Source: Aureispira sp045105775 (GTDB taxonomy: Bacteria > Bacteroidota > Bacteroidia > Chitinophagales > Saprospiraceae). From it: a stretch of DNA of 16,620 nucleotides. Shown here one piece after another: positions 7,643 through 14,923 of this stretch. The notes below the pieces were generated by a model. The model had not been told where the DNA came from. It saw only the letters and a program-made list of their open reading frames with translations, and did no database searches. A program made the position numbers and the translations under genes. Position 1 is the stretch's first letter. Each line of letters opens with the position of its first letter. The stretch spans positions 1 through 16,620 of the forward strand of contig JBGCDW010000117.1 in assembly GCA_045105775.1 (NCBI GenBank). Direction: 5' to 3'.

Positions 7643-8338
7643 ATGCGTCTATTGACTATTTTATTATTATCTATTTTATCCAATTGGGCTGTTTATGGAC
7701 AATGTGCTGCATTGGGGGTTTCAGTATCTGCTTCTGATACGAGTTATGTACAGTTGTACCAAGCTGGCTTTTTTCTAATTCCCTCAGGCATAGACAATGT
7801 TTGCGAATGGGAGGTAACCACTTTTTCGGGTGTCCTTGTACATCGCGATACGACTTCTGGTAGCCACAACGACCAATCTACTACCCTATTCAATCATACT
7901 ATTCCAATTGCGGATTCTATGAACCTACGCTTGTTTATTACCAATGTGACAACAGGTATTACTTGCACGATAGAGGATACGCTTTTTTGGGAGGAAATCC
8001 AAGTACTTCCTGGTGCCTTTATTGGCAATTGGAATGTCTTGAGCAACAATACAGGCAAGGAAGATCCATTGTTTGTTTCTACTCCTAATCTCCAGAATTT
8101 GCAAAAAATTGCCATCTACCCTACTCCCACACAAAATTATTTCCAACTAAAAACGAATCAATCTATTCACCAGCTCACTATTGTCGATTTAAACAGCCGT
8201 GTATTAACATCATTAAATGCACTTGCCCCACAGCAACTAACCATTGATGTTTCGACCTATCCTTCTGGAGTCTATTTTGTTCAATGTTGGGATACAAAGC
8301 AGCAATTAATAGCCTCACACAAACTGATCAAGTTCTAG
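7643..8338 (+). CDS. Small secreted protein with type IX secretion C-terminal sorting domain
   Basis: This 231-residue protein has a Sec signal peptide (MRLLTILLLSILSNWAVYGQ, cleaved before CAALG) and a C-terminal Por/T9SS sorting domain over about the last 75 residues: IAIYPTPTQNYFQL, then LTIVDLNSRVL, then PSGVYFVQCWDTKQQ and the terminal HKLIKF. It should cross the outer membrane by type IX secretion and be released or attached at the surface. The middle (about 21-150) is predicted beta-rich with several Ser/Thr and no catalytic motif I recognise. An in-frame ATG exists at 7532, but the 37-residue extension would bury the signal peptide, so I start at 7643. It is divergent from the patatin gene across a 236-bp gap and has no obvious operon partner. 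Confidence 0.85.
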   Translation: MRLLTILLLSILSNWAVYGQCAALGVSVSASDTSYVQLYQAGFFLIPSGIDNVCEWEVTTFSGVLVHRDTTSGSHNDQSTTLFNHTIPIADSMNLRLFITNVTTGITCTIEDTLFWEEIQVLPGAFIGNWNVLSNNTGKEDPLFVSTPNLQNLQKIAIYPTPTQNYFQLKTNQSIHQLTIVDLNSRVLTSLNALAPQQLTIDVSTYPSGVYFVQCWDTKQQLIASHKLIKF

Positions 8339-8663
8339 AGTTTAGAGATCATCAAACTAAATTACTTATTTAAATATTGAATACAAAATTCAAATCCATC
8401 AATAAAAAACAAAAAAATTATATTGAAAAAGTTCACGTAAAAAAACATTAAATACCTTTATAAAATCTTCAAAACTTGACGTGGGAACACTCGCCTTTAT
8501 CCGAGAAAATAGCTACTTTTATTAGTACGATATTTCTATTTAAATTTTTATCTAGATATTTTTTCCCAATACTTGCCTAAATCTTTTAATCCTTATCCTA
8601 TTTTTTTAATCCAATTACTTTGATATTTCGTAAGTAATAACATTATAAATTTTAAGAATATAG
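8339..8663. other. Gene-free interval before the peroxiredoxin-like gene
   Basis: These 325 bp are very AT-rich and show no credible ORF or RNA gene. A -7-like TTACTTTG sits at about 8614-8621 (one mismatch to TAnnTTTG), about 42 bp before the next start, and could be its promoter, but no convincing -33 element accompanies it. I see no strong terminator behind the T9SS gene. Confidence 0.4.
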
Positions 8664-9206
8664 ATGAAAAACAAACAGGCTCCTGACTTCAAACTTCAAT
8701 CAATTGATGGTTCATTTGTAAATTTGCATCAGTTTAGAGGAAAAAAAGTCTATCTTACCTTTAATCGGTGGTCCTCTTGTCCATTTTGTGCTCTTACCAC
8801 CAATAGAATTGTTTTGAGAAGCAAAAAGCTTCAAACAAAAGGAATTGAAACCATCATGGTTTTTCCTTCTCCCTCAAAAAATATTGAAATAAACTTACCG
8901 ACAAAATTAGATTTAAATTATACTACATTCTTATCTGACACTACCTTAGATACGTTTAAAGTGTATGAAACAAGAGCCTCTTTAAAAGGAGAATTGAATA
9001 CACTTAAAGATTTCAAAACCGTAAAACAAGTGCTTAAACACGCAAAATGGAGTTCATTAGCTATTCAAGGCAAGGTGTTTCAACTCCCCAGTGTTTTTTT
9101 AATCAATGAAGAAGGGGTAATTGAATTAGTCAAACATGGAGAAAATTTAACCGATATATTAGATCCAGAAGAGATTCTGGATTATGTGGAAGGGGTGCAG
9201 GTATAA
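8664..9206 (+). CDS. Peroxiredoxin-like (AhpC/TSA, redoxin fold) protein
   Basis: This 180-residue cytoplasmic protein has a thioredoxin fold. It opens with the family pattern APDFKLQSIDGSFVNLHQFRG, then KKVYLTFNRWSSCPFC, placing the putative redox cysteines at 39 and 42 (CPFC) at the start of the first helix. A later QLPSVFLINEEGVIELV segment with the conserved cis-Pro-type position and strand completes the fold. CxxC together with a C-P pair is seen in the peroxiredoxin-like/redoxin families rather than in typical 2-Cys AhpC, so a peroxidase or thiol reductase role is likely but the exact reaction is uncertain. There is no signal peptide. The gene stands alone and ends in a hairpin terminator 19 bp downstream. 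ATG at 8664 is the only start that gives the full N-terminal motif. Confidence 0.85.
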   Translation: MKNKQAPDFKLQSIDGSFVNLHQFRGKKVYLTFNRWSSCPFCALTTNRIVLRSKKLQTKGIETIMVFPSPSKNIEINLPTKLDLNYTTFLSDTTLDTFKVYETRASLKGELNTLKDFKTVKQVLKHAKWSSLAIQGKVFQLPSVFLINEEGVIELVKHGENLTDILDPEEILDYVEGVQV

Positions 9207-9224
9207 ACATACCATTTATCAAGC

Positions 9225-9269
9225 AACATAATTATCAAGCATTTTAAAAGTGCCTGATAATTATGTTTT
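9225..9269 (+). terminator. Long AT-rich hairpin terminator after the peroxiredoxin-like gene
   Basis: A perfect 12-bp stem, ACATAATTATCA (9226-9237) with TGATAATTATGT (9255-9266), extends by one further A-T pair and runs into a short T-run ending at 9269. The 17-nt loop can add a small GCA/TGC inner stem. It lies just behind the stop at 9206. Confidence 0.7.
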
Positions 9270-9355
9270 GATTAGAACATATTTTAAGGAGTCTCTAAAC
9301 CGAAGTTCTGCCGAATTAGGTTTCAGGTTTATAAAATTCTATAAAAATGCTCCCC

Positions 9356-9820
9356 CTACAATTTACCAAAACGCTCTTCCAATACGGTCTTACGATAATC
9401 AAAAATATTGTGGAGTTGTCTTTTTACAAATAAGGCATGTGCAATAGGGCCAAGTGGGCCAAAAGGCAAACGATAATGCACAATATCATCTACTTCTACC
9501 CCGCCCTCTATGGCCTTAAAAAAGTGCTGGTGGTGCCACATATTGTAAGGGCCTACACGCTGCTCGTCTATAAAAAATTCCAATTCCTTTACCTGAGTAA
9601 TTTCTGTCATCCAATACATTGGAATACCCAATAAAGGCTTAACTGTATACTCAATAATTTGCCCTGGATACATTTTCCCGATATACTCTTCTGAGCGAAT
9701 ATTAAAACCCATGTAAGTAGGAGTAATTTCTTTTAAGTTTTTGGGGTTAGAAAAGAAGTCCCACGCTTCTTCTAAGGTAATGGGCAGTTGTTGCTTGGAG
9801 CGTATATTGTAAGTGAACAT
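9356..9820 (-). CDS. SRPBCC (START/polyketide cyclase-like) ligand-binding protein
   Basis: This 154-residue cytoplasmic protein has an SRPBCC helix-grip pattern. It begins with a strand and a helix (PITLEEAWDFFSNPKNLKEITP), continues with a run of beta strands (GQIIEYTVKPLLGIPMYWMTEIT, FFIDEQRVGPYNMWHHQHFF, VEVDDIVHYRLPFGP) and finishes with a long C-terminal helix (ALFVKRQLHNIFDYRKTVLEERF). The HHQHFF and PFGPLG features resemble the group annotated as cell-division-inhibitor-like or COG4276 SRPBCC proteins. These bind hydrophobic ligands or modify them; no substrate can be inferred here. It is transcribed in the same direction as the rib genes but is separated from them by the ribA terminator, so it is probably independent. 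No promoter was recognised upstream. Confidence 0.82.
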   Translation of the reverse strand: MFTYNIRSKQQLPITLEEAWDFFSNPKNLKEITPTYMGFNIRSEEYIGKMYPGQIIEYTVKPLLGIPMYWMTEITQVKELEFFIDEQRVGPYNMWHHQHFFKAIEGGVEVDDIVHYRLPFGPLGPIAHALFVKRQLHNIFDYRKTVLEERFGKL

Positions 9821-9907
9821 AAAACCTATTGTTGTTTTGGTGAAATTCTAGTATTATAACAATACTTTTGCTTTTAGGTTGTATATGCCACACCTCCAGT
9901 AATCAAT

Positions 9908-9943
9908 AAAAAAGAGAGCTAAAAATAAATTTCTTAGCTCTCT
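9908..9943 (-). terminator. Rho-independent terminator of ribA / the rib operon
   Basis: A perfect 10-bp stem, AGAGAGCTAA (9913-9922) and TTAGCTCTCT (9934-9943), has an 11-nt loop. Read on the minus strand it is followed directly by a T-run (9908-9912 on the plus strand is A-rich). It begins about 20 bp after the ribA stop. Confidence 0.9.
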
Positions 9944-9962
9944 CCATATTGATTATATGTAT

Positions 9963-10598
9963 CTACTTATCTAACAATCCATCTTGCAGCAGTACATGTC
10001 GCATTTTATCGCGCTTTGTTTTTAGATAAAAATTATTGTATTCATTCGCTTCTATCTCCAAAGCTACCATTTCTACCACTTCCACTCCACAAGCCTCTAC
10101 TGTTTCTTTTTTGAGTGGATTGTTAGACATCAAACGCAAGCGTTGGATCCCCAATGATTTGAGTGCTTCAATAGCTGGAATAAAATTCCGTTGGTCGGCC
10201 TCAAAACCTAAGTGTAAGTTGGCTTCAACGGTATCCATGCCTTGTTCTTGTAGTTGGTAGGCTTTCATTTTATTAATAAAACCAATTCCTCTACCCTCTT
10301 GTTCTACATAAAGTACTACGCCTTGTCCTTCCTCTTGTACGCGACGCATAGCTGCATCTAATTGTGGCCCACAATCACAACGCATAGAGCCTAAAATATC
10401 CCCTGTAATACAGGAAGAGTGTATTCGAACCAACACAGGTTCTGTAGGTTCCCATTTCCCTTTGGTCAAGGCAAATAAATGTTTTCCTGTTGATTGTTCA
10501 AAAGCGACCAACTCAAACATACCATGCTCTGTAGGCATCTGAATACGTACTGCTTCTCTTGGGGATTCTTGAGGTGCATTGCTATCTGTTGCTTTCAT
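9963..10598 (-). CDS. ribA: GTP cyclohydrolase II (riboflavin biosynthesis)
   Basis: This 211-residue enzyme converts GTP to 2,5-diamino-6-ribosylamino-4(3H)-pyrimidinone 5'-phosphate, formate and pyrophosphate, the first step of riboflavin synthesis. All expected active-site features are present: zinc ligands Cys63, Cys74 and Cys76 (SSCITGDILGSMRCDCG), the GTP-binding QEGRGIG (100-106), Tyr114 equivalent to E. coli Tyr105, and Asp135/Arg137 in EADQRNF equivalent to E. coli Asp126/Arg128, then LMSNNPLK. Length is slightly above the E. coli enzyme because of about 20 extra N-terminal residues. It lies 257 bp behind the RibB fusion gene and ends at a strong terminator. Since the fusion's own RibA-like half appears dead, this is probably the cell's functional GTP cyclohydrolase II, unless another copy exists outside the window. 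Confidence 0.97.
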   Translation of the reverse strand: MKATDSNAPQESPREAVRIQMPTEHGMFELVAFEQSTGKHLFALTKGKWEPTEPVLVRIHSSCITGDILGSMRCDCGPQLDAAMRRVQEEGQGVVLYVEQEGRGIGFINKMKAYQLQEQGMDTVEANLHLGFEADQRNFIPAIEALKSLGIQRLRLMSNNPLKKETVEACGVEVVEMVALEIEANEYNNFYLKTKRDKMRHVLLQDGLLDK

Positions 10599-10855
10599 CT
10601 ACAATTGTTCTCTCTTTAGATGTTGTTGAATAAGTAGTAACGCTTCGTGAGGTATTACATTTTTATTTACGAACTTACCAATTTTATTTTTATAAATAAA
10701 TAAAAAAATATACTGTTTTACAACTGATTGTCAAATAATTAAAATTGTTTAAACTTTATTTTTATTATTTTAACAGTCAATTAGAATTTATCTTTCACGA
10801 AGTAGCACTAATTGGTTACCAAGTACAACAACCAACTAAAATCAGAAAGGTTCAT

Positions 10856-12079
10856 TTATTCTGCTATAGAATTATCCGCAACTTTTCTATGCAAGTGCCC
10901 TTGTACAGAAGTCAGTGGTACATTTTCTACAATTTCTAAATCATATCCGATTAAACCAATACGTCTAGTAGGGTTATTAGTCATTAGACGCAATTTGTTC
11001 ACCCCCAAATGGCGCAACACCTGTGCTCCAAGACCATAATCTCTTTGGTCAGCGCGCGCTTTGAGACGACTGTGTATATCTGCCACGCCCAAGCCCTCCT
11101 TGCGCATACGATCATAACTTTGGAGTTTGTTCATCAAATCCTTGCTGCCTCCATCGTGTTCAATAAACAACACCACTCCTTTCCCCGCTTGCTCTACCTG
11201 TTGCATAGCAGCGTGTAATTGTGATCCAGAATCTCCTAGCAAGGCACCAAAAATATCACTGGTTGTAAACGAGGAATGCACTCTCACCAAAATAGGTTCA
11301 TCCTCTTGCCACTGCCCTTTTACCATTGCAAAAAGGTTATTTTCAGTAGTTTGATTCTCAAAAGCCACAATTTCAAAATTGCCATATTCTGTCGGTGTTT
11401 CTACACGCAATACTTCTTTGACAAGCGTTTCTTTCTCTAAGCGATATTTGATCAAATCTTCTATAGAAATAATCTTCAGATTGTGCTTTTTGGCAATTTC
11501 AAACAAATCGTTTAGGCGTGCCATAGTTCCATCCTCATTGAGAATTTCGACCAATACTCCTGCTGGTTGTAAGCCTGCCAAACGCGCCAAATCTACAGAA
11601 GCTTCGGTATGGCCTGCTCTACGCAATACCCCACCATCCTTGGCAATCAACGGAAAAATATGCCCTGGACGTGCATAATCGCTGGAAATGGTTTTAGAAT
11701 CGGTTAATTTTTGTATGCCGGTAGCTCTATCGTAAGCCGAAATACCTGTGCTACAACCAAATCCTAACAAATCAATAGAAATAGTAAAAGCTGTTTCGTG
11801 TACCGCTGTATTTTGTTGCTGCATAGGACGCAATTCTAATTCGTCACAGCGTTCTGCAGTAAGCGGTGTACAGATTAAACCACGCCCATGTGTAGCCATA
11901 AAATTGATCATCTCTGGGGTGACCAATTCAGCTGCACAAATAAAATCGCCCTCATTTTCACGATCTTCATCATCAACTACTATAATTAATTTACCCGCTT
12001 TAATATCTTCTAACGCGTCTTCTATACGATCAAGGGTTTGATTATTAGATGTTTCGTTTTGTGGGTTGCCAGATGCCAT
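10856..12079 (-). CDS. ribB: 3,4-dihydroxy-2-butanone 4-phosphate synthase fused to a degenerate GTP cyclohydrolase II domain (RibBX-like)
   Basis: The 407-residue protein begins with a complete RibB domain (about 15-215): DDEDRENEGD (36-45) holds the acidic metal/substrate residues, and GHIFPLIAKDGGVLRRAGHTEASVDL (from 139) holds the second conserved block. It would convert ribulose 5-phosphate to the four-carbon riboflavin precursor. Residues about 225-400 are homologous to RibA, but the zinc cysteines are Phe271, Gly282 and Ser284, and the GTP-binding QEGRGIG is replaced by HDGGSKD. Tyr322 and the ADQRD segment remain. The second half should therefore not have cyclohydrolase activity. This matches the RibBX architecture described in Proteobacteria. 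The start overlaps the upstream glycosyltransferase gene by 35 bp and has a strong AAGGAG (12086-12091) six bases upstream, unusual for this phylum. Automatic annotation as bifunctional RibBA would be misleading. Confidence 0.95.
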   Translation of the reverse strand: MASGNPQNETSNNQTLDRIEDALEDIKAGKLIIVVDDEDRENEGDFICAAELVTPEMINFMATHGRGLICTPLTAERCDELELRPMQQQNTAVHETAFTISIDLLGFGCSTGISAYDRATGIQKLTDSKTISSDYARPGHIFPLIAKDGGVLRRAGHTEASVDLARLAGLQPAGVLVEILNEDGTMARLNDLFEIAKKHNLKIISIEDLIKYRLEKETLVKEVLRVETPTEYGNFEIVAFENQTTENNLFAMVKGQWQEDEPILVRVHSSFTTSDIFGALLGDSGSQLHAAMQQVEQAGKGVVLFIEHDGGSKDLMNKLQSYDRMRKEGLGVADIHSRLKARADQRDYGLGAQVLRHLGVNKLRLMTNNPTRRIGLIGYDLEIVENVPLTSVQGHLHRKVADNSIAE

Positions 12080-13259
12080 TTTGTACTCCTTTTAGGTATT
12101 TAAAAAATCCGTTAAATAATGCCAAATTCATCGCATTAAAATAAGTAATGTAACGTAAGATGACTACGTTTATATTAAACTTCTTAAGTATTCCATCCAA
12201 TAATGGAATACCAAACAGTCCTATGTTTGCTAACAGTAACAAGGTTTTGTAAAATTGGTTGTCGTAACCAATCGTTAATATCCACAAACAACTGTAAGAA
12301 ATAATGATAAAAAATGGGCCTAGCCAACGCAATACTTTGTGCGATAAAAAAGCAAATGCTAGGCTACTTGTTGGAGGCCACAACAAATGCTTGAATGCAG
12401 CCAAATTGGCAAAATTCCCTGCGGATATACGCGTTTTGCGTCGAAATTCTTCTTTTAAATCACTAGATACAACTTCATAACACACAGCCTCTAATTCATT
12501 GATAGCACACCCTCCTTGTTCAAAAACTTTCATAGCAATATAAAAATCATCGACCAAAAAATTGGCGGGTACGGGCGAAAACAACTGGGCGCGAATAGCA
12601 TAACAGCCGCCCAAAGGCCCCATCGTACGCCCCCAAGCGCGTCCTTCTAAATGCTTGATGTACACTTCTCTAGAGATATAGCCATCTTCTGTTGCTGCAA
12701 TGCCCTTGGCATTCATTGCTCGTTGACTAGGGTGCTGTATATTGGAATCGACCAATCCAATTGTTGGATTCTTAAAATGCTTGGCCAATTCATAAATGGT
12801 AGTAGGTTCAACGAGTACATTTGCATCCGAAATAATCAGGACATTATCTTCTGAAAAAGGATGTTTGGCTTGAGCTTGTTGAATCAAATCATTGATGACA
12901 CTTGGTTTGCCACGTCGCTCTTCAAAAGCGTAGAAATGTGCTTGAGGATTGTTGTTGGCCCAATCCGCCACTAAGGCATTGGTATGATCAGAAGAACAAT
13001 CAGAGCCAATATAAAAGTGCAATTTATCACTGGGATAAGTGCTTTGAGAAAGGGTTATCAATTTTTCGGCAATGACACTTTCCTCGTTGTACAGAGACAT
13101 GACAAAAAACACGGGAGGCAGTTCTTCGGTTGGTTGGTGGATCACTTGATTATTGCTCTTTTTAGCAGCAGCCCAGCGCACCAATAAGGGATAAATTATA
13201 TAAGAATGCGCCAAACTATAGACACAAATCCACAATAAAATTTCACCAAAAAGCATCAT
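12045..13259 (-). CDS. Membrane-anchored family 2 glycosyltransferase
   Basis: With the start at 13259 this is a 404-residue GT2 enzyme of the processive-synthase-like type. Residues 1-27 form an N-terminal membrane helix. The GT-A domain follows: PPVFFVMSLYNEE, GSDCSSDHT (Asp87), the nucleotide-sugar/metal motif SDANV (Asp145), the acceptor-side LVDDFYIA (Asp237/238) and RRKTRIS (273-279) in the position of the (Q/R)xxRW motif. Three or four C-terminal membrane helices complete it. It would add sugars to a lipid-linked or cell-envelope glycan; donor and acceptor are unknown. A longer reading frame starting at 13328 is possible, but its first 23 codons coincide with the adk terminator hairpin, so I prefer the first Met of MMLFGE. 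It overlaps ribBX by 35 bp, implying co-transcription with the riboflavin genes. Confidence 0.88.
   Translation of the reverse strand: MMLFGEILLWICVYSLAHSYIIYPLLVRWAAAKKSNNQVIHQPTEELPPVFFVMSLYNEESVIAEKLITLSQSTYPSDKLHFYIGSDCSSDHTNALVADWANNNPQAHFYAFEERRGKPSVINDLIQQAQAKHPFSEDNVLIISDANVLVEPTTIYELAKHFKNPTIGLVDSNIQHPSQRAMNAKGIAATEDGYISREVYIKHLEGRAWGRTMGPLGGCYAIRAQLFSPVPANFLVDDFYIAMKVFEQGGCAINELEAVCYEVVSSDLKEEFRRKTRISAGNFANLAAFKHLLWPPTSSLAFAFLSHKVLRWLGPFFIIISYSCLWILTIGYDNQFYKTLLLLANIGLFGIPLLDGILKKFNINVVILRYITYFNAMNLALFNGFFKYLKGVQNGIWQPTKRNI
12086..12091 (-). promoter_or_regulatory. Shine-Dalgarno sequence of the ribBX-like gene
   Basis: On the minus strand AAGGAG lies six bases before the ATG, inside the end of the upstream glycosyltransferase reading frame. 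It fixes the ribBX start at 12079 and suggests reinitiation or coupling across the 35-bp gene overlap. Neighbouring genes lack such a site. Confidence 0.6.
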
Positions 13260-13277
13260 AGCCTTAGTAGTTGGTTC

Positions 13278-13326
13278 AAAAAAAAGGCAACTGGATATGC
13301 AAAGTTGTATTGTAAATCCAGTTGCC
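13278..13326 (-). terminator. Rho-independent terminator of adk
   Basis: A perfect 11-bp stem, GGCAACTGGAT (13286-13296) and ATCCAGTTGCC (13316-13326), has a 19-nt loop and, on the minus strand, is followed by eight T (A-run 13278-13285 on the plus strand). It begins 27 bp after the adk stop. Confidence 0.88.
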
Positions 13327-13329
13327 AAA
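13300..13329 (-). promoter_or_regulatory. Candidate promoter of the glycosyltransferase-rib operon inside the adk terminator
   Basis: On the minus strand CAACTTTG (13300-13307) is one base off the -7 consensus TAnnTTTG and is followed by C. A TTTG (13326-13329) lies 18 bp upstream, the same spacing as in the ychF promoter. The elements fall in the hairpin loop and next to its first arm. Transcription would start near the second arm, about 40 bp before the glycosyltransferase start. Confidence 0.35.
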
Positions 13330-13352
13330 TATCTAGCGTAATATTCTAAACA

Positions 13353-13931
13353 TTACACCTTTGCTGTATCTAAAACAGCACAAATTCTATCAAAGATTTC
13401 TTCAATGCTTCCAATTCCGTCAATACGTTGGGTTTTGCCTTGTTCTGCATAGTAATCTGCTACAGGAGCTGTTTGGCCTTTGTATACATCAATTCTATGT
13501 TGTACAATAGCAGGATCTTGGTCGTCTACACGATTCTGTTCTTTTCCTCTTGTGGTAATTCTCTTCACCACTTCCTCATCGGCAACAATGAGTTCTACCA
13601 AACTTGTAACCGCTGTATTTTGCTCCGATAAAAAAGCATCTAATGCTTTTGCTTGATCTACATTTCTTGGAAAACCATCTAAAATATATCCTGTAGCATC
13701 AGGAGTTTTGTCCATTTCTGCTTTTAATAAACGAATGGTAATAGAATCAGGAGCCAAAGAGCCTTTGTCTACATAACTCATTACCTCTTGCCAGATAGAA
13801 CTATTAGCAGCTTTTTCTCTTCTAAATAAGTCTCCTGTAGAGATATGGACTAAATTATATTTTTCAACTAATTTGGCAGCTTGTGTACCTTTCCCACTAC
13901 CGGGAGGGCCAAAAAGAATAATGTTAAGCAT
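13353..13931 (-). CDS. adk: Adenylate kinase, short (LID-reduced) form
   Basis: This 192-residue cytoplasmic enzyme catalyses ATP + AMP = 2 ADP. The P-loop is GPPGSGKGT (8-16), the AMP-binding part includes HISTGDLFRRE, and the family signature YILDGFPRNVDQA is complete. Between TTRGKEQNRVDD and RIDVYKGQTAPV the usual zinc or long LID insertion is missing, giving the short form common in Bacteroidota and matching the length of about 190 residues. The start lacks a Shine-Dalgarno sequence but is preceded by an A-rich stretch. The gene has a candidate promoter far upstream and a strong terminator 27 bp behind, so it is likely a single-gene transcript with some possible readthrough into the glycosyltransferase. 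Confidence 0.97.
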   Translation of the reverse strand: MLNIILFGPPGSGKGTQAAKLVEKYNLVHISTGDLFRREKAANSSIWQEVMSYVDKGSLAPDSITIRLLKAEMDKTPDATGYILDGFPRNVDQAKALDAFLSEQNTAVTSLVELIVADEEVVKRITTRGKEQNRVDDQDPAIVQHRIDVYKGQTAPVADYYAEQGKTQRIDGIGSIEEIFDRICAVLDTAKV

Positions 13932-14141
13932 ATTTTTTTTGTTGTGATAAAATTAATACTTCGCAATTTTTACTTTTTCTTCAAGCACTAGAAAGCTCTA
14001 CATAAAACTAATTTTCAAGGCAATCCAGCTCAAAAAAACACCATTATACTTTGGTAATCAATCACATATTTTTTTCTACGAAGTAAGGAAATTAGATTGA
14101 TGATTTTTGGTTGATGGTAAAACAATAGAATATAATAAGCC

Positions 14142-14162
14142 CTTACAACAAGTTATTGTAAG
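14142..14162 (-). other. Small hairpin in the adk leader
   Basis: CTTACAA (14142-14148) and TTGTAAG (14156-14162) form a perfect 7-bp inverted repeat around a 7-nt loop. It is about 30 bp downstream of the predicted adk -7 box. There is no T-run, so it is unlikely to terminate; it could be a transcript-end structure or an operator. Confidence 0.35.
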
Positions 14163-14192
14163 AATTTATTAAAATAGATTGCTACTACAGGG

Positions 14193-14200
14193 CAAAGATA
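14193..14200 (-). promoter_or_regulatory. Candidate -7 box for adk
   Basis: On the minus strand TATCTTTG, followed by C, matches the TAnnTTTG consensus exactly. The -33 element is weak: the nearest TTTTG is only about 14 bp upstream. It lies between the hydrolase stop and adk, giving a leader of about 260 nt. Confidence 0.5.
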
Positions 14201-14236
14201 AGTATTTTATAGAGCAAAAGCTAATACCTAGCATTC

Positions 14237-14923
14237 TTAGTGCAAAGCTTTATTCAAACTTTTGTCTAAAATTGGAAGCATCCACGCTGCTATTTCCTCT
14301 GCTCGCTCCAAAGGCATAATGTGTGTTCCCCCCTTTATGCGATTGTTTACATGTGGCAATGCACTATTAAAAATATGATCCTTATCCCCATTCAAATGCC
14401 AACAAACGGCTGGAATATCCTCGTTTTTCCAATTCACAATAGCTTCTCTCCCCCAAGCATAATGCAAAGCAGATTTTGATCGGAACATAGCCGTCAAAAT
14501 AGCAATATTTTCGGCTGTTATAGAACCAACTAACGAAGCCATACGAGGGATAAATTGGTGCGTATACCAAGTGGGAATAAGTCGGTACAATGGAAGCACT
14601 CTAGCCATTTTAAAAGCAAGAGGGGTCTCTTTGTTTTGTTTGTAAGTGGCCAATAATACAACCACAACATTTTTATATTGCTTGGCAATTTCTACGGCTA
14701 TAGGCCCACCCAGAGAAAAACCTACCAAAATTAAGGGTTCCTTTCCTTCTTGAGGCGGAATTTGTGCCCCTAAACGCTGGGCGTAATCGGCCAAAGACTC
14801 CTTGTAGTTCAAGGGTTTGATATAATTCAAAACAACCTTTTCATAATTAGGCAATAGCGGAAATAGTTTGGAATATATTCGTTCATCCGTTCCCAAACCA
14901 GGTACACAATAAAGAGTAGCCAT
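14237..14923 (-). CDS. Alpha/beta hydrolase
   Basis: This 228-residue cytoplasmic protein has the alpha/beta-hydrolase fold. It begins with the oxyanion-side motif CVPGLGTDERIYSKL, carries the nucleophile elbow GFSLGG with Ser70, a GDKDH acid segment (Asp180 or Asp182) and the catalytic His201 in GGTHIMPLERAEEIAAWM. A lid-like helical part lies between about 98 and 165. Esterase, lipase or thioesterase activity is possible; nothing specifies the substrate. The gene has no operon partner: adk downstream has its own promoter, and more than 600 bp of mostly non-coding DNA lies upstream. The start at 14923 places MATLYCVPGLG correctly at the first strand and is preceded by an A/T-rich region without Shine-Dalgarno sequence. 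Confidence 0.88.
   Translation of the reverse strand: MATLYCVPGLGTDERIYSKLFPLLPNYEKVVLNYIKPLNYKESLADYAQRLGAQIPPQEGKEPLILVGFSLGGPIAVEIAKQYKNVVVVLLATYKQNKETPLAFKMARVLPLYRLIPTWYTHQFIPRMASLVGSITAENIAILTAMFRSKSALHYAWGREAIVNWKNEDIPAVCWHLNGDKDHIFNSALPHVNNRIKGGTHIMPLERAEEIAAWMLPILDKSLNKALH

Larger units (their letters stand above)
13932..14236 (-). other. Leader region of adk
   Basis: This 305-bp gap holds no ORF. It contains a good -7 box on the minus strand and a small hairpin (both listed separately), followed by about 200 nt of AT-rich sequence before the adk start. No known riboswitch or RNA family was recognised. Confidence 0.5.

Noticed and set aside
9250..9447. 65-codon plus-strand frame behind the peroxiredoxin-like gene
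   Set aside because: It starts inside the terminator hairpin, has no recognisable protein features and runs into the antisense of the SRPBCC gene.
9863..9870. TACTTTTG -7 box on the plus strand between the SRPBCC gene and the ribA terminator
   Set aside because: It matches the consensus but points antisense into the rib terminator and ribA, has no -33 element at the right distance, and such 8-mers arise easily in AT-rich DNA.
10643..10802. 8-bp inverted repeat CTTCGTGA / TCACGAAG in the gap between ribBX and ribA
   Set aside because: The arms are about 145 bp apart and short, so a chance match is likely; no other structure supports it.
10856..11400. Functional GTP cyclohydrolase II in the C-terminal half of the RibB fusion
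   Set aside because: All three zinc cysteines and the GTP-binding loop are replaced, so catalysis is not expected despite the overall similarity.
12077..12140. Possible FMN riboswitch upstream of the riboflavin genes
   Set aside because: The sequence before ribBX is glycosyltransferase coding DNA, and none of the conserved RFN-element segments is seen there or in the 257-bp gap before ribA.
13260..13328. Longer start of the glycosyltransferase at 13328
   Set aside because: The extra 23 codons fall on the adk terminator stem-loop and place a polar, non-conserved stretch before the N-terminal membrane helix.
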